64,000 nt of DNA from Microthrixaceae bacterium (GTDB taxonomy: Bacteria > Actinomycetota > Acidimicrobiia > Acidimicrobiales > Microtrichaceae), in contig JACJWI010000001.1 of assembly GCA_020637215.1 (NCBI GenBank), forward strand, positions 310,001-374,000, in the 5' to 3' direction. Made by a program: the position numbers and the translations under genes. This document shows positions 51,117 to 59,438 of the stretch, one piece after another (position 1 is the stretch's first letter; the number at the start of each line of letters is the position of its first letter). Under the pieces are notes generated by a model that was not told the DNA's origin, ran no database searches, and was given only the letters and a program-made list of their open reading frames with translations.

Positions 51117-52615
51117 GCCACGCTCACCGGGATGCGTCGACGATGGGTCGGCTCGGCGACGACCTCGACGAGCTCGCCGAGGAGGTTCGTGGTCGACGCC
51201 GCGGTCACCCGGACCCGGGCGTAGGTGCCGGCGCGCAGCACCGGCTCGGCCGGGAAGTGCACCAGCCGGTTGTGGCGGGTCCGACCGGTGAGCCGCCCGG
51301 GGTCACGGCGGCTGGGACCCTCGACCATGACCTCCTCGACACGTCCGACCCGAGCCTCGTGGCCCAGACGGGAGGTGCGTTCGACCACCGTTCGCAGGCG
51401 GGCCATGCGCTCGGCGGCGACGTCGTGGGGCACCGCGTGTGGCAGCTCCGCCGCCTCGGTGCCGGGACGGGGCGAGTAGATGAAGGTGAAGGCGTTGTCG
51501 TAGCGGGCCTCGGCCGCCACCTCGAGGGTGGCGTCGAAGTCGGCATCGGTCTCGCCGGGGAACCCGACGATGATGTCGGTGGTCAACGCCAGGTCGTCGA
51601 TGCCGGTCCGGGCCGCGTCGACGCGCTCCAGGTATCGCTCGGCGGTGTAGCCGCGGTGCATGGCGGCAAGGACCCGGTCGCTTCCCGACTGCAGCGGCAG
51701 GTGCAGGTGCTCGCACACCGTCGGCACCTCGGCCATGGCCGCGATCGTCTCGGGCCGCAGGTCCTTGGGGTGCGGGCTGGTGAAGCGGACCCGGCGCAGG
51801 CCGTCGACCTCGCCGACGGCCCGGAGCAGATCCGCGAAGAGGGGCCGGGCCCGCCCGGTGTCCTCGGCCACCCAGCGGGCGCCGGCAAGGTGCGCCGGAT
51901 CCGCCAAGGGCCGACCGGTCGCGGCGTCGACACCGCCGGGCGCCTGGCCGGTCTGCGAGCGCAATCGGAGCGTCAGGTCGCGACCGAACGAGTTGACGTT
52001 CTGGCCGAGCAGCGTGACCTGGGTGACCCCCTCGGCCACCGCCCGCTGCACCTCGGCGACCACGTCGCCGAACGGACGGCTGATCTCGGGGCCGCGCACG
52101 GCGGGCACGATGCAGAACGCGCAGCTGTTGTCGCAGCCGATCTGGATGGTCACCCACGCCGAGTGACCGGACTCCCGCACGACGGGAAGGGCGGACGGGA
52201 ACAGCTCGTGGTCCTCGGCGACGGTCTCGGAGAGGATCTCGGTGACGGATCGCCCGTGGGACTGGTGGTCGTGCAGCAGCTCGACGGCCCGATGCACGTT
52301 GTGGGTGCCGAGCACCACGTCGACGTACGGGGCCCTCTGGGCGACCAGGTCCCCGTCCTTCTGTGCCAGGCACCCGGCGACCATGATCTCCATGTCGGGT
52401 CGGCGGTCCTTGACCGACTTCAGGTGGCCGAGGGTGCCGTAGAGCTTGTTGTCGGCGTTCTCACGGATGCAGCAGGTGTTGAGGACGACCACATCGGCGT
52501 CCTCGACGTCGGTGGCGGGTTCGTAGCCGTCGGCCTCGAGCAGGCCCGCGAGTCGTTCCGAGTCGTGCTCGTTCATCTGGCACCCGAAGGTGCGCACCAG
52601 GTACCGCTTGGTCAC
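51113..52615 (-). CDS. miaB: tRNA-2-methylthio-N6-dimethylallyladenosine synthase
   Basis: This 500-residue radical-SAM enzyme adds methylthio groups to i6A37. N-terminal cluster cysteines are in FGCQMNEHD, NTCCIREN and AGCLAQ; the radical-SAM triad is CDNSCAFC; a TRAM domain ends the protein. An insertion of about 40 residues (RSQTGQAPGG to VAEDTGRAR) interrupts the radical-SAM domain after LLGQNVNSFGRD. The GTG at 52615 has TACGCT six bases upstream (leaderless). It is the first gene of the coupled run to dapC. Confidence 0.95.
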   Translation of the reverse strand: MTKRYLVRTFGCQMNEHDSERLAGLLEADGYEPATDVEDADVVVLNTCCIRENADNKLYGTLGHLKSVKDRRPDMEIMVAGCLAQKDGDLVAQRAPYVDVVLGTHNVHRAVELLHDHQSHGRSVTEILSETVAEDHELFPSALPVVRESGHSAWVTIQIGCDNSCAFCIVPAVRGPEISRPFGDVVAEVQRAVAEGVTQVTLLGQNVNSFGRDLTLRLRSQTGQAPGGVDAATGRPLADPAHLAGARWVAEDTGRARPLFADLLRAVGEVDGLRRVRFTSPHPKDLRPETIAAMAEVPTVCEHLHLPLQSGSDRVLAAMHRGYTAERYLERVDAARTGIDDLALTTDIIVGFPGETDADFDATLEVAAEARYDNAFTFIYSPRPGTEAAELPHAVPHDVAAERMARLRTVVERTSRLGHEARVGRVEEVMVEGPSRRDPGRLTGRTRHNRLVHFPAEPVLRAGTYARVRVTAASTTNLLGELVEVVAEPTHRRRIPVSVA

Positions 52616-52633
52616 GCCGCTAGCGTACGGCCG
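52616..52633. promoter_or_regulatory. Compact divergent leaderless promoter pair
   Basis: Only 18 bases separate two divergent GTG starts. TAGCGT (52621-52626) is placed as a -10 for the plus-strand gene (seven bases to GTG 52634). The overlapping TACGCT (52627-52622) serves miaB on the minus strand (six bases to GTG 52615). The two hexamers share five bases, so the promoters must be mutually exclusive. Confidence 0.55.
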
Positions 52634-53290
52634 GTGGAGGATGGCACCGAAGTCCGGGCCACGACGACGCCACCGGCCTCGAGCGCTCCTCAGCGCGGTC
52701 GATCGACCGGTTCGGCGGTGTGGACCGCGGCGATGCTGGCTGCGGTCGCGCTGACGGTCACCGCGGCGATCGCCTCGTTCATCATGGGGGTCGACTACTT
52801 GCCTGCAGCTGCGCTGTGTGGAAACGAACCCACTCCGGGCTGCGTCGACGGCGGCGCCGGCTGGGCCGCCACCGCCCGTTCGATCGCTGTCGCTCTGGCC
52901 GTTGTGATGGCGCTGCTCACCGCCGCGGTGGGTGTCGTGCTCACCGTCCGGACCCGCCGCGGGCGGGTGGTGGCCGCGACGGTGGGCGCCCTCCTGTCCG
53001 CATCGGCGGGGTTGATCAGCGTGGTGACAGGGTCACGACTCCAGTGGGACCAGCTCGCGTTGCGATCGGTCCGGGTGGTCGGCCCCGGCGACTACCGCGG
53101 GATGGTGTGGATGTTCCAGTCCCGCGCCGATGATGTCCGCTTCGTGATGGTCGATGGCGTCGAGCTCACGGTGGACGCCCTGCGGCGCACGGCGATGCTC
53201 AGCGCCGGCAGCGCCGTCGGTGCGTTCGTGCTGCTGATCGGGGCGTTGCTGCTGCTCCGTCCGACGCCGGGTGGAACGCCCAGCGGCTGA
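52634..53290 (+). CDS. Four-helix membrane protein, unknown function
   Basis: A 218-residue protein with four predicted membrane helices (MLAAVALTVTAAIASFIMG; SIAVALAVVMALLTAAVGVV; VVAATVGALLSASAGLISVV; AVGAFVLLIGALLLL) and an extracytoplasmic loop with a Cys pair (ALCGNEPTPGC). The GTG at 52634 was chosen because it follows a TAGCGT by seven bases, and the frame continues to the obvious helix 1. It sits where mycobacteria have recX-region genes. No function is known. Confidence 0.65.
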   Translation: MEDGTEVRATTTPPASSAPQRGRSTGSAVWTAAMLAAVALTVTAAIASFIMGVDYLPAAALCGNEPTPGCVDGGAGWAATARSIAVALAVVMALLTAAVGVVLTVRTRRGRVVAATVGALLSASAGLISVVTGSRLQWDQLALRSVRVVGPGDYRGMVWMFQSRADDVRFVMVDGVELTVDALRRTAMLSAGSAVGAFVLLIGALLLLRPTPGGTPSG

Positions 53291-53415
53291 CGGCATTCGA
53301 ACGCGACGGACCCGCCGCGTGCGCCGTCCTGGGGGGCGGACACGCGACGGGTCACGTCGATCCTGGAGGCTCATCAGCGCTCACAGCGGAACCGTGGGGA
53401 AGACGGCACCGCTGT

Positions 53416-53522
53416 CCGCGTGTGAAACCGACGCGTGAGGCGTCGATCCCACACGCGAACGCCCAGGCAGCTAGTCCCGCGTGTGAAACCGACGCGTGAA
53501 GCGTCGATCCCACACGCGAACG
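53416..53522. repeat. Two 46-bp palindromic repeats between convergent genes
   Basis: Copies at 53416-53461 and 53477-53522 are offset by 61 bp and differ at one base (GAGG versus GAAG). Each can fold: outer CGCGTGTG with CACACGCG, inner GACGC with GCGTC. They lie between the stops of the membrane gene and recA and could act as double bidirectional terminators. No gene is present in the 252-bp region. Confidence 0.85.
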
Positions 53523-53542
53523 GCGGGAACGCCGCCGGCCGA

Positions 53543-54607
53543 TCAGTCCAGGGTGATGGGGAGATCGTCCGGATCGACCACGTCATCGGAGAGATCGGTC
53601 GATTCCGACTCCTCCGACTCGCCCTGCCCGATGCCGACGGCACGGAGCACGCGATCCTGGATCTCCACCATGACCTCGGGGTGCTCGGTGAGGAACGCCT
53701 TGGCGTTCTCCCGCCCCTGGCCGAGCTGCTCGCCCTCGTAGGTGTACCAAGCGCCCGACTTCTTGACGATGTCGTGTTCGACCCCGATGTCGAGCAGGGA
53801 GCCCTCACGGCTGATGCCCTTGCCGTACATGATGTCGAACTCGGCCTGGCGGAACGGCGGAGCCACCTTGTTCTTGACGATCTTGACCCGGGTCCGGTTG
53901 CCGACGACCTCGACGCCGTCCTTGATCGACTCGATGCGACGGATGTCGAGGCGAACCGACGAGTAGAACTTCAGCGCCCGGCCGCCCGGAGTGGTCTCCG
54001 GCGAGCCGAACATGACCCCGATCTTCTCCCGCAGCTGGTTGATGAAGATGCAGATGGTCTGGGTCTTGTTGAGGTTGGCGGTCAGCTTCCGCAGCGCCTG
54101 GGACATGAGCCGGGCCTGCAGGCCGACGTGGCTGTCGCCCATCTCGCCCTCGATCTCGGCCCGGGGGGTCAACGCCGCGACCGAGTCGACCACCAACACG
54201 TCGATGGCGCCGGAGCGCACGAGCATGTCGGAGATCTCGAGCGCCTGCTCACCGGTGTCGGGCTGGGAGATGAGCAGCTCGTCGACGTCGACGCCGATCT
54301 TGGCGGCGTAGACGGGGTCCATGGCGTGCTCGGCGTCGACGTAGGCGCAGACGCCGCCGTTGCGCTGCGCCTCGGCCACGACGTGCATGGCGAGCGTGGA
54401 CTTGCCCGAGGACTCCGGGCCGTAGATCTCCACCACACGGCCGCGGGGCAGACCGCCGATCCCGAGGGCGATGTCCAGGGCCAGGGCGCCGGTGGGGATC
54501 GACTCGACCGCCATGGTGCCCTTGTCGCCCATCTTCATGACGGAGCCTTTGCCGAACTGCTTCTCGATCTGGCCGAGCGCCATCTCGAGTGCCTTCTCTC
54601 GTTCCAC
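53543..54607 (-). CDS. recA: Recombinase RecA
   Basis: This 354-residue protein starts VEREKALEMALGQIEKQFGKG and has the Walker A GPESSGKST, the L1/L2 loops (GEMGDSHVGLQARLMSQALR; NQLREKIGVMFGSPETTPGG) and an acidic tail. It drives recombination and LexA cleavage. The GTG at 54607 follows a GAAGGGA by about eight bases. An SOS box lies at 54745-54756. No recX follows, and there is no intein. Confidence 0.98.
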   Translation of the reverse strand: MEREKALEMALGQIEKQFGKGSVMKMGDKGTMAVESIPTGALALDIALGIGGLPRGRVVEIYGPESSGKSTLAMHVVAEAQRNGGVCAYVDAEHAMDPVYAAKIGVDVDELLISQPDTGEQALEISDMLVRSGAIDVLVVDSVAALTPRAEIEGEMGDSHVGLQARLMSQALRKLTANLNKTQTICIFINQLREKIGVMFGSPETTPGGRALKFYSSVRLDIRRIESIKDGVEVVGNRTRVKIVKNKVAPPFRQAEFDIMYGKGISREGSLLDIGVEHDIVKKSGAWYTYEGEQLGQGRENAKAFLTEHPEVMVEIQDRVLRAVGIGQGESEESESTDLSDDVVDPDDLPITLD

Positions 54608-54744
54608 GTGAGTGTCCCTTCGTGCTCGGCGGACCTGCCGCCGGGGTGGTTCGGGGGCCGTTCGACGGCGCCGATCAGTTGATGCGCTGACCGTAACGAG
54701 GGGGTGTGACACTCCCCTGCCCGGCACCACAGGAGCGTAGTTAC

Positions 54745-54756
54745 GAACGAGTGTTC
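54745..54756. promoter_or_regulatory. LexA (SOS) box of recA
   Basis: GAACGAGTGTTC, a full match to the GAAC-4-GTTC consensus with flanking C and G, 138 bases upstream of the recA start. It matches the sites found at lexA. Confidence 0.88.
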
Positions 54757-54800
54757 GACTCAAGCATTTCGGCGGGATTCTTCGGATCTGATGCGTCCAG

Positions 54801-54833
54801 AACGACAAGGTGTGTCGTTGAGGACCCCTATAT
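54801..54833 (-). repeat. 33-bp element at the 3' end of cinA, copy 2
   Basis: 30/33 identical to 43932-43964. On the gene strand it starts with the cinA Ile-stop ATATAG, then GGGGTCC, then a stem CGACA-CACCT-TGTCG that here extends to AACGACA/TGTCGTT. It lies between cinA and the recA SOS promoter. Confidence 0.8.
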
Positions 54834-56135
54834 CTCGAGGAGGTGGCGGCGGAGGAGGCCGAGGAGCGAGATCACGCTGAACTCGCGCACCTGGCGGCGC
54901 CGGCCGGGCAGGCGCACCTCGATCGAGTCGAGCAGGCACTCCCCCTGGCCGGCCGAGCCCGGCTCGCCGATCGCGACCGCCAGGCACACCGTCCCGGCCG
55001 GGCGGTCCTCCTGGCGCTCCGGTCCGGCGACCCCGGTCACCGCGATGCCGACGTCGGTGCGCAGCACCCGACGGGCCCCGAGTGCCATCGCCCGGGCCGC
55101 GTCCTCGGTCACGACCGGTCCCTCGGGCACGCCGAGCAGCTCGAACTTCACGTCGGACGCGTACGACACGACCGATCCCCGGAACACGTCGCTGGCGCCC
55201 GGAACGTCGCACAGACGCGAGCCGACCATTCCCCCGGTCAGCGACTCGGCCACGCCGAGGGTCATCCCACGCTCCCGCAGCAGGTCGAGCACGACGGACT
55301 CCATGGTGTCGTCGTCGACGCCGAACACCAGCCCGCCGAGGAGACCGCGGACCACCTGCTCCTCTGCGGCGAGGATGTCGGCCACGCCCTCGGCGGTGGC
55401 GGCCTTGGCGGTGAGGCGGACCTTGAGGCCCTCGCCGCCGGAGGCCAGGAACGCGATCGTCGCCGCGGGAGCTCCCGAGTCGGCCAGGCGGTCGAGCTCG
55501 TCCATGCGACCGGCGAGCATCTCGGCCAGGCCGGACTCCGACTCGCCCCACGTGCGCAGGGTACGGCTCGCGATGGACGAGGTGATCCCGGCCCGGCGCT
55601 GCAGGTCTGCCAGCACGGTGCCCGACACCATCTCCTGCATCTCCCACGGCACGCCCGGCACCGCGTAGATGACCTTGGGGACGGCCTCGCCGGTCAGCGG
55701 GTCCGGACGCTCGAGCGGGCAGATCAGGCCGGGAGCGGTGCCGGGCTGCTCGGGGATGAACTCGGCGCCCACCGGCTTCATCGCCTGGCGCAGGTTGTTC
55801 ATCGACATCCGGCGACCGCGGCCGCCGAACATGGCGATGATGCGCTCCGCGGCCTCCTCGGACTCCTCGAGCTCCACGCCCATGACCCGGGCGATCGCCT
55901 CGCGGGTGAGGTCGTCCTGGGTCGGACCGAGGCCCCCGGTGCAGATCACCGCGTCGCTGCGCGACAGGGCGAGCTCGATCACCTCGGCGATGCGGGTGAG
56001 GTTGTCGCCCACCTTGGTCTGGAAGTACGAGTCCAGCCCGGCGAGGGCGAGCTGCTCGCCGATCCACGACGAGTTCGAATCCACGATCTGGCCGAGCAGC
56101 AGCTCGGTGCCGACGGCCACCACCTCAACACGCAT
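54828..56135 (-). CDS. cinA: CinA-family protein (nicotinamide-nucleotide amidase)
   Basis: The 435-residue protein has an N-terminal MoaB/MogA-like domain (VGTELLLGQIVDSNSSWI; CTGGLGPTQDD) and a C-terminal amidase domain with AESLTGGMVGSRL and SYASDVK. It may recycle NMN and is a common neighbour of recA. The ATG at 56135 has TAGGTT seven bases upstream (leaderless). Its stop codon lies in the 33-bp repeat element. Confidence 0.93.
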   Translation of the reverse strand: MRVEVVAVGTELLLGQIVDSNSSWIGEQLALAGLDSYFQTKVGDNLTRIAEVIELALSRSDAVICTGGLGPTQDDLTREAIARVMGVELEESEEAAERIIAMFGGRGRRMSMNNLRQAMKPVGAEFIPEQPGTAPGLICPLERPDPLTGEAVPKVIYAVPGVPWEMQEMVSGTVLADLQRRAGITSSIASRTLRTWGESESGLAEMLAGRMDELDRLADSGAPAATIAFLASGGEGLKVRLTAKAATAEGVADILAAEEQVVRGLLGGLVFGVDDDTMESVVLDLLRERGMTLGVAESLTGGMVGSRLCDVPGASDVFRGSVVSYASDVKFELLGVPEGPVVTEDAARAMALGARRVLRTDVGIAVTGVAGPERQEDRPAGTVCLAVAIGEPGSAGQGECLLDSIEVRLPGRRRQVREFSVISLLGLLRRHLLEI

Positions 56136-56186
56136 GGCGGGCAACCTACCGGCGCCCGCCGGGTCCGGCCGTGACCGAGCGGTCGA

Positions 56187-56777
56187 TCAGTCGCCGGTCA
56201 TCGTGGTCGTCGCCCTCGACCCGGCCTGCACGTACTGCGCGGCGCTGATCCACGCCACGGCGACGGCCAGCCACAGCACCGTGTCGGCCATCCATGTGTA
56301 CCCGGTCGTCCACGGCCACACCACCAGGCTGACCGAGCTGAACTGCAGGAACGTCTTGAACTTGGCGACGTTGGACGCGGGAACGGCCAGGCCCCTGCGG
56401 CCCCAGTAGCTGCGGAACGCCGAGATCAGCGCCTCGCGCACCGTGATCAACAGCACCGGCAGCCACCAGAAGCGCCCGGCCAGCACCATCGCCCACAGGC
56501 CGCCGAGGGCGAGCACCTTGTCGGCCAGAGGGTCGAGGAACGCTCCGGACCGGGTGGTCCCCTGCCGTCGGGCCAGGTAGCCGTCGAGGCTGTCCGACGC
56601 GGTGATGGCGATCCACAGCCCGAACAGCAGCCACCCCGACCGCTGCTCGTAGATGAGGACGAACGCCACCGGAGCGAGCAGGAGCCGCACGACGGTGATG
56701 ACGTTCGCCGGCGTCAACAGGGCGCTCGGTCCGAAGGTCCGCGACCGCTCGGTCGAGTCGGGCGGGTGCGTGCTCAC
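56187..56777 (-). CDS. pgsA: CDP-diacylglycerol--glycerol-3-phosphate 3-phosphatidyltransferase
   Basis: This 196-residue integral membrane enzyme has the CDP-alcohol phosphotransferase motif D-x2-DG-x2-AR-x8-G-x3-D-x3-D (DSLDGYLARR, then SGAFLDPLADK). It makes phosphatidylglycerol phosphate. Other CDP-alcohol transferases share the motif, so PgsA is favoured by context (next to rimO and cinA). The GTG at 56777 overlaps the rimO stop. Confidence 0.9.
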   Translation of the reverse strand: MSTHPPDSTERSRTFGPSALLTPANVITVVRLLLAPVAFVLIYEQRSGWLLFGLWIAITASDSLDGYLARRQGTTRSGAFLDPLADKVLALGGLWAMVLAGRFWWLPVLLITVREALISAFRSYWGRRGLAVPASNVAKFKTFLQFSSVSLVVWPWTTGYTWMADTVLWLAVAVAWISAAQYVQAGSRATTTMTGD

Positions 56778-58048
56778 ACCGGCTCCGCGGTCAGGTCCGG
56801 TCCGGCCGCGGCGGTGATCTCGACCAGGTGCAGCTCGCCGACGGCCAGGGTGTCGGGCACCTCGATGATGCCGTCGATCTCGGGCGCCTCGCGATGCGAA
56901 CGGGCCACGCCCACCTCGTCGACGAGGACGACCGTCCTCTCCCCCACCAACGCGTCTCGGGCCCGGCCGGTGATCGTGTCCTGCAGCTCCCGGAGCTCGG
57001 CCAGGCGGTCACCCACCAGCGCGGGCTCCACGGCGCCGTCGAGGCCGGCGGCGTAGGTGCCGTCCTCGGCGGAGTAGGCGAAGAAACCGCACCAGTCGAG
57101 GCGGGCGGACTCGACGAAGTCGAGCAGCTGGTCGTGGTCGTCCTCGGTCTCGCCGGGGTAGCCGACGATGAAGTTCGACCGGAACGCGGCGTCGGGACGC
57201 AGGGTGCGGATCGCGTCGATCCGGGCGAGGAAGCGCTCGCCGTCGCCCCAGCGACGCATGCGGCGCACCAACGGGGCCGACACGTGCTGCAGCGACAGAT
57301 CGAAGTAGGGCACCGGTCCGGTGGCGATGAGCTCGACCAGCTCGTCGGTCATCTCCGACGGGTACAGGTACAGCAGCCGCACCCGGTCGACCTCGGCGGC
57401 GACGGCGCGCACGAGCTCGGCGATCGGCGTGGTCCCGGACGCCACGTCGATGCGACCGTCGGTGTCTCGGTCACGCCCGTAAGCGGCCAGGTCCTGGGCG
57501 ACGAGGACGACCTCGCGGACCTGAAGGGCCGCGACCTCGTCGAGGACGGCCTCGATCGGCCGGGATCTCTGCGGACCGCGGAAGCTGGGGATGGCGCAGA
57601 ACCCGCACGCCTTGTCGCAGCCCTCGGCCACCTTCACGTACGCCCACGGCCGCTCCGAACGTGGCCGCGGCAGGTTGAGCAGGTCCATGGTCGGCACCGC
57701 GGGCCCGGAGCCGCGGGTCGGACCGAGGGTCACCGGAACACCGAAGCCGGCCACCGCGTCCACCTCGGGCAGAGCGGCAGCGAGCTCGTCGCCGTAGCGC
57801 TCGGCCATGCAACCGGTCACCACCAGCTCGGCACCCTCGGCGCGGCGTTCCTCGAGGGCGAGGATGGTGGCGACGCTCTCCTCACGGGCCTCGGCGACGA
57901 AGGCGCAGGTGTTGACCACCACCAGGTCCGCCTCGTCGGCCGATGCGGCCGCCAGCAGACCGTCGGCGTGGAGGGTGCCGATCAGCTTGTCGGAGTCGAC
58001 CTGGTTCTTGGGGCAGCCGAGGGTCTCGACCCAGTACGTCCGGGACAC
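56774..58048 (-). CDS. rimO: Ribosomal protein S12 methylthiotransferase RimO
   Basis: This 424-residue radical-SAM enzyme modifies Asp of ribosomal protein S12. N-terminal cluster cysteines are in TLGCPKNQVDS, NTCAFV and TGCMAERYG; the triad is CDKACGFC; a TRAM domain is at the C-terminus. The GTG at 58048 has TAGCCT six bases upstream. The CPKNQVDS signature separates it from the paralogous MiaB at 51113-52615. Confidence 0.95.
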   Translation of the reverse strand: MSRTYWVETLGCPKNQVDSDKLIGTLHADGLLAAASADEADLVVVNTCAFVAEAREESVATILALEERRAEGAELVVTGCMAERYGDELAAALPEVDAVAGFGVPVTLGPTRGSGPAVPTMDLLNLPRPRSERPWAYVKVAEGCDKACGFCAIPSFRGPQRSRPIEAVLDEVAALQVREVVLVAQDLAAYGRDRDTDGRIDVASGTTPIAELVRAVAAEVDRVRLLYLYPSEMTDELVELIATGPVPYFDLSLQHVSAPLVRRMRRWGDGERFLARIDAIRTLRPDAAFRSNFIVGYPGETEDDHDQLLDFVESARLDWCGFFAYSAEDGTYAAGLDGAVEPALVGDRLAELRELQDTITGRARDALVGERTVVLVDEVGVARSHREAPEIDGIIEVPDTLAVGELHLVEITAAAGPDLTAEPV

Positions 58049-58120
58049 GCCCGCAGGCTACAAGGGCACCTGCACCGGCCCCACGACCCCGGGATCGGAC
58101 CTGCGGGCACGACGGCCCGT

Positions 58121-58699
58121 TCAACCGGCGGGGAGCGCGTCCTCGTCCCGCAGTCGGATCTCTCCGAAGCGACCGGGCTTCAGCCCCTCCATGCCCGAGT
58201 AGAAGTCACGGATCCGATCCATGTCGGCCACGAGGTCGTCGCTCGGCGAGATGACCGGCCCGAAGCCACCCGTGCGGGTGCGTCGGTCGACGAACGCGCA
58301 CACGATCGGCACGTCTGCCTGTTGAGCGATCCGGTAGAAGCCGGACTTCCAGTGCTCGGTGCGAGAGCGGGTTCCCTCCGCCGGCACCACCAGGACCAGC
58401 CGGTCCCTGCCTTCGAACTCGTTCGCGAGCGAGGTGACCATCCCGCCGGGTGCGCTCCGGTCGATCGGAACGCCGCCGAGCCGGCGCATGATCGGCCCCG
58501 CCGGCCCCCGGAACAACGACTTCTTGCCCAGCCAGGAGATCTTCACCCCGCTGACGCGTGCGAGAGCGAGCGTCAACGGGAAGTCCCAGTTGGAGGTGTG
58601 GGGCGCAGCGATCATCACGCAGCGGTCCGGGACGGGTTCCGCGGCGGGTGCGACGGACCAACGCCAGAGCGCGAGCCAGAGCCGGGCGAGGAGGGTCAT
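58121..58699 (-). CDS. Lysophospholipid acyltransferase-like protein (PlsC family)
   Basis: This 192-residue protein has the HX4D motif in APHTSNWD, the WLGKKSLF and EGTRSR segments, and a short C-terminal domain. It resembles small 1-acyl-sn-glycerol-3-phosphate or related acyltransferases and is probably membrane-associated. The ATG at 58699 has TACGGT six bases upstream. The acyl acceptor is unknown. Confidence 0.88.
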   Translation of the reverse strand: MTLLARLWLALWRWSVAPAAEPVPDRCVMIAAPHTSNWDFPLTLALARVSGVKISWLGKKSLFRGPAGPIMRRLGGVPIDRSAPGGMVTSLANEFEGRDRLVLVVPAEGTRSRTEHWKSGFYRIAQQADVPIVCAFVDRRTRTGGFGPVISPSDDLVADMDRIRDFYSGMEGLKPGRFGEIRLRDEDALPAG

Positions 58700-58762
58700 C
58701 CGGCGACCGTAGCGGAGCGTCGACCGTAGCGGAGCGTCGCCCGCGAGCCTCCACCCGGGCCG

Positions 58763-59404
58763 TCAGCGGTCGGGGGTGCCGCCGGGGGCCCGACCGACGA
58801 GCAGCGCGAAGCCGCGCCATCGCCAGTTGCAGTCCACGTGCTCCAGACCGGCGACCCGCATCCACTCGAGTTGCGGTTCGACTGCGGCGAGCACGTCCTC
58901 GGGGTCGCCACCGGGTCGGCCGATGCGCCGGTTGAACTCCTCGTGCAGCTCCGGTGTGGCGCACCGGACCACTTCGAGGTTGGCGAAGACCCCGCCGGGG
59001 CGAATGGCGGCGACCACCTCGGAGAAGAGCGATCGCTTGCGGTCGTGGTCGAGGTGGTGGATGGCGAACCCCGACACGACCACGTCGAATCGGCCGAGGT
59101 CCGGCAGCGGGTGCCTCAGATCGTGGGCCACGATGCGCACCCGGGGATCGCCGTCGAACGCATCGCGGGCGCGCTCGAGCATCGGCGGGGAGCTGTCGAG
59201 ACCGACCGCCTCCGCGACCCCGGGCCGGGCGTCGAGGACGAGCGAGATGAGGCGGCCGTCTCCGCAGCCGAGGTCCAGGACCCGCTCGACCTCGGCCGGC
59301 AGGGCCTCGACCAGCTCCATCTCGCCCGCCCGGCGGGCGGCGAGGCGACCTACTCGTCCGGTGTACTCCCGGACCTTGGCCTCGTCGGTCCAGCTGTCGG
59401 TCAT
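58763..59404 (-). CDS. Class I SAM-dependent methyltransferase
   Basis: The 213-residue protein has methyltransferase motif I VLDLGCGDGRLISL, the acidic end of beta-2 (VGLDSSPPML), and motif IV FDVVVSGFAIHHLDHD followed by IRPGGVFANLE. This is the UbiE/Methyltransf_25 pattern; the substrate cannot be named. A GTG at 59413 would add three residues. Confidence 0.88.
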   Translation of the reverse strand: MTDSWTDEAKVREYTGRVGRLAARRAGEMELVEALPAEVERVLDLGCGDGRLISLVLDARPGVAEAVGLDSSPPMLERARDAFDGDPRVRIVAHDLRHPLPDLGRFDVVVSGFAIHHLDHDRKRSLFSEVVAAIRPGGVFANLEVVRCATPELHEEFNRRIGRPGGDPEDVLAAVEPQLEWMRVAGLEHVDCNWRWRGFALLVGRAPGGTPDR

Positions 59405-59438
59405 CGGCTGCACCCGACCGGGCCTCGGGGCGCCGCTC

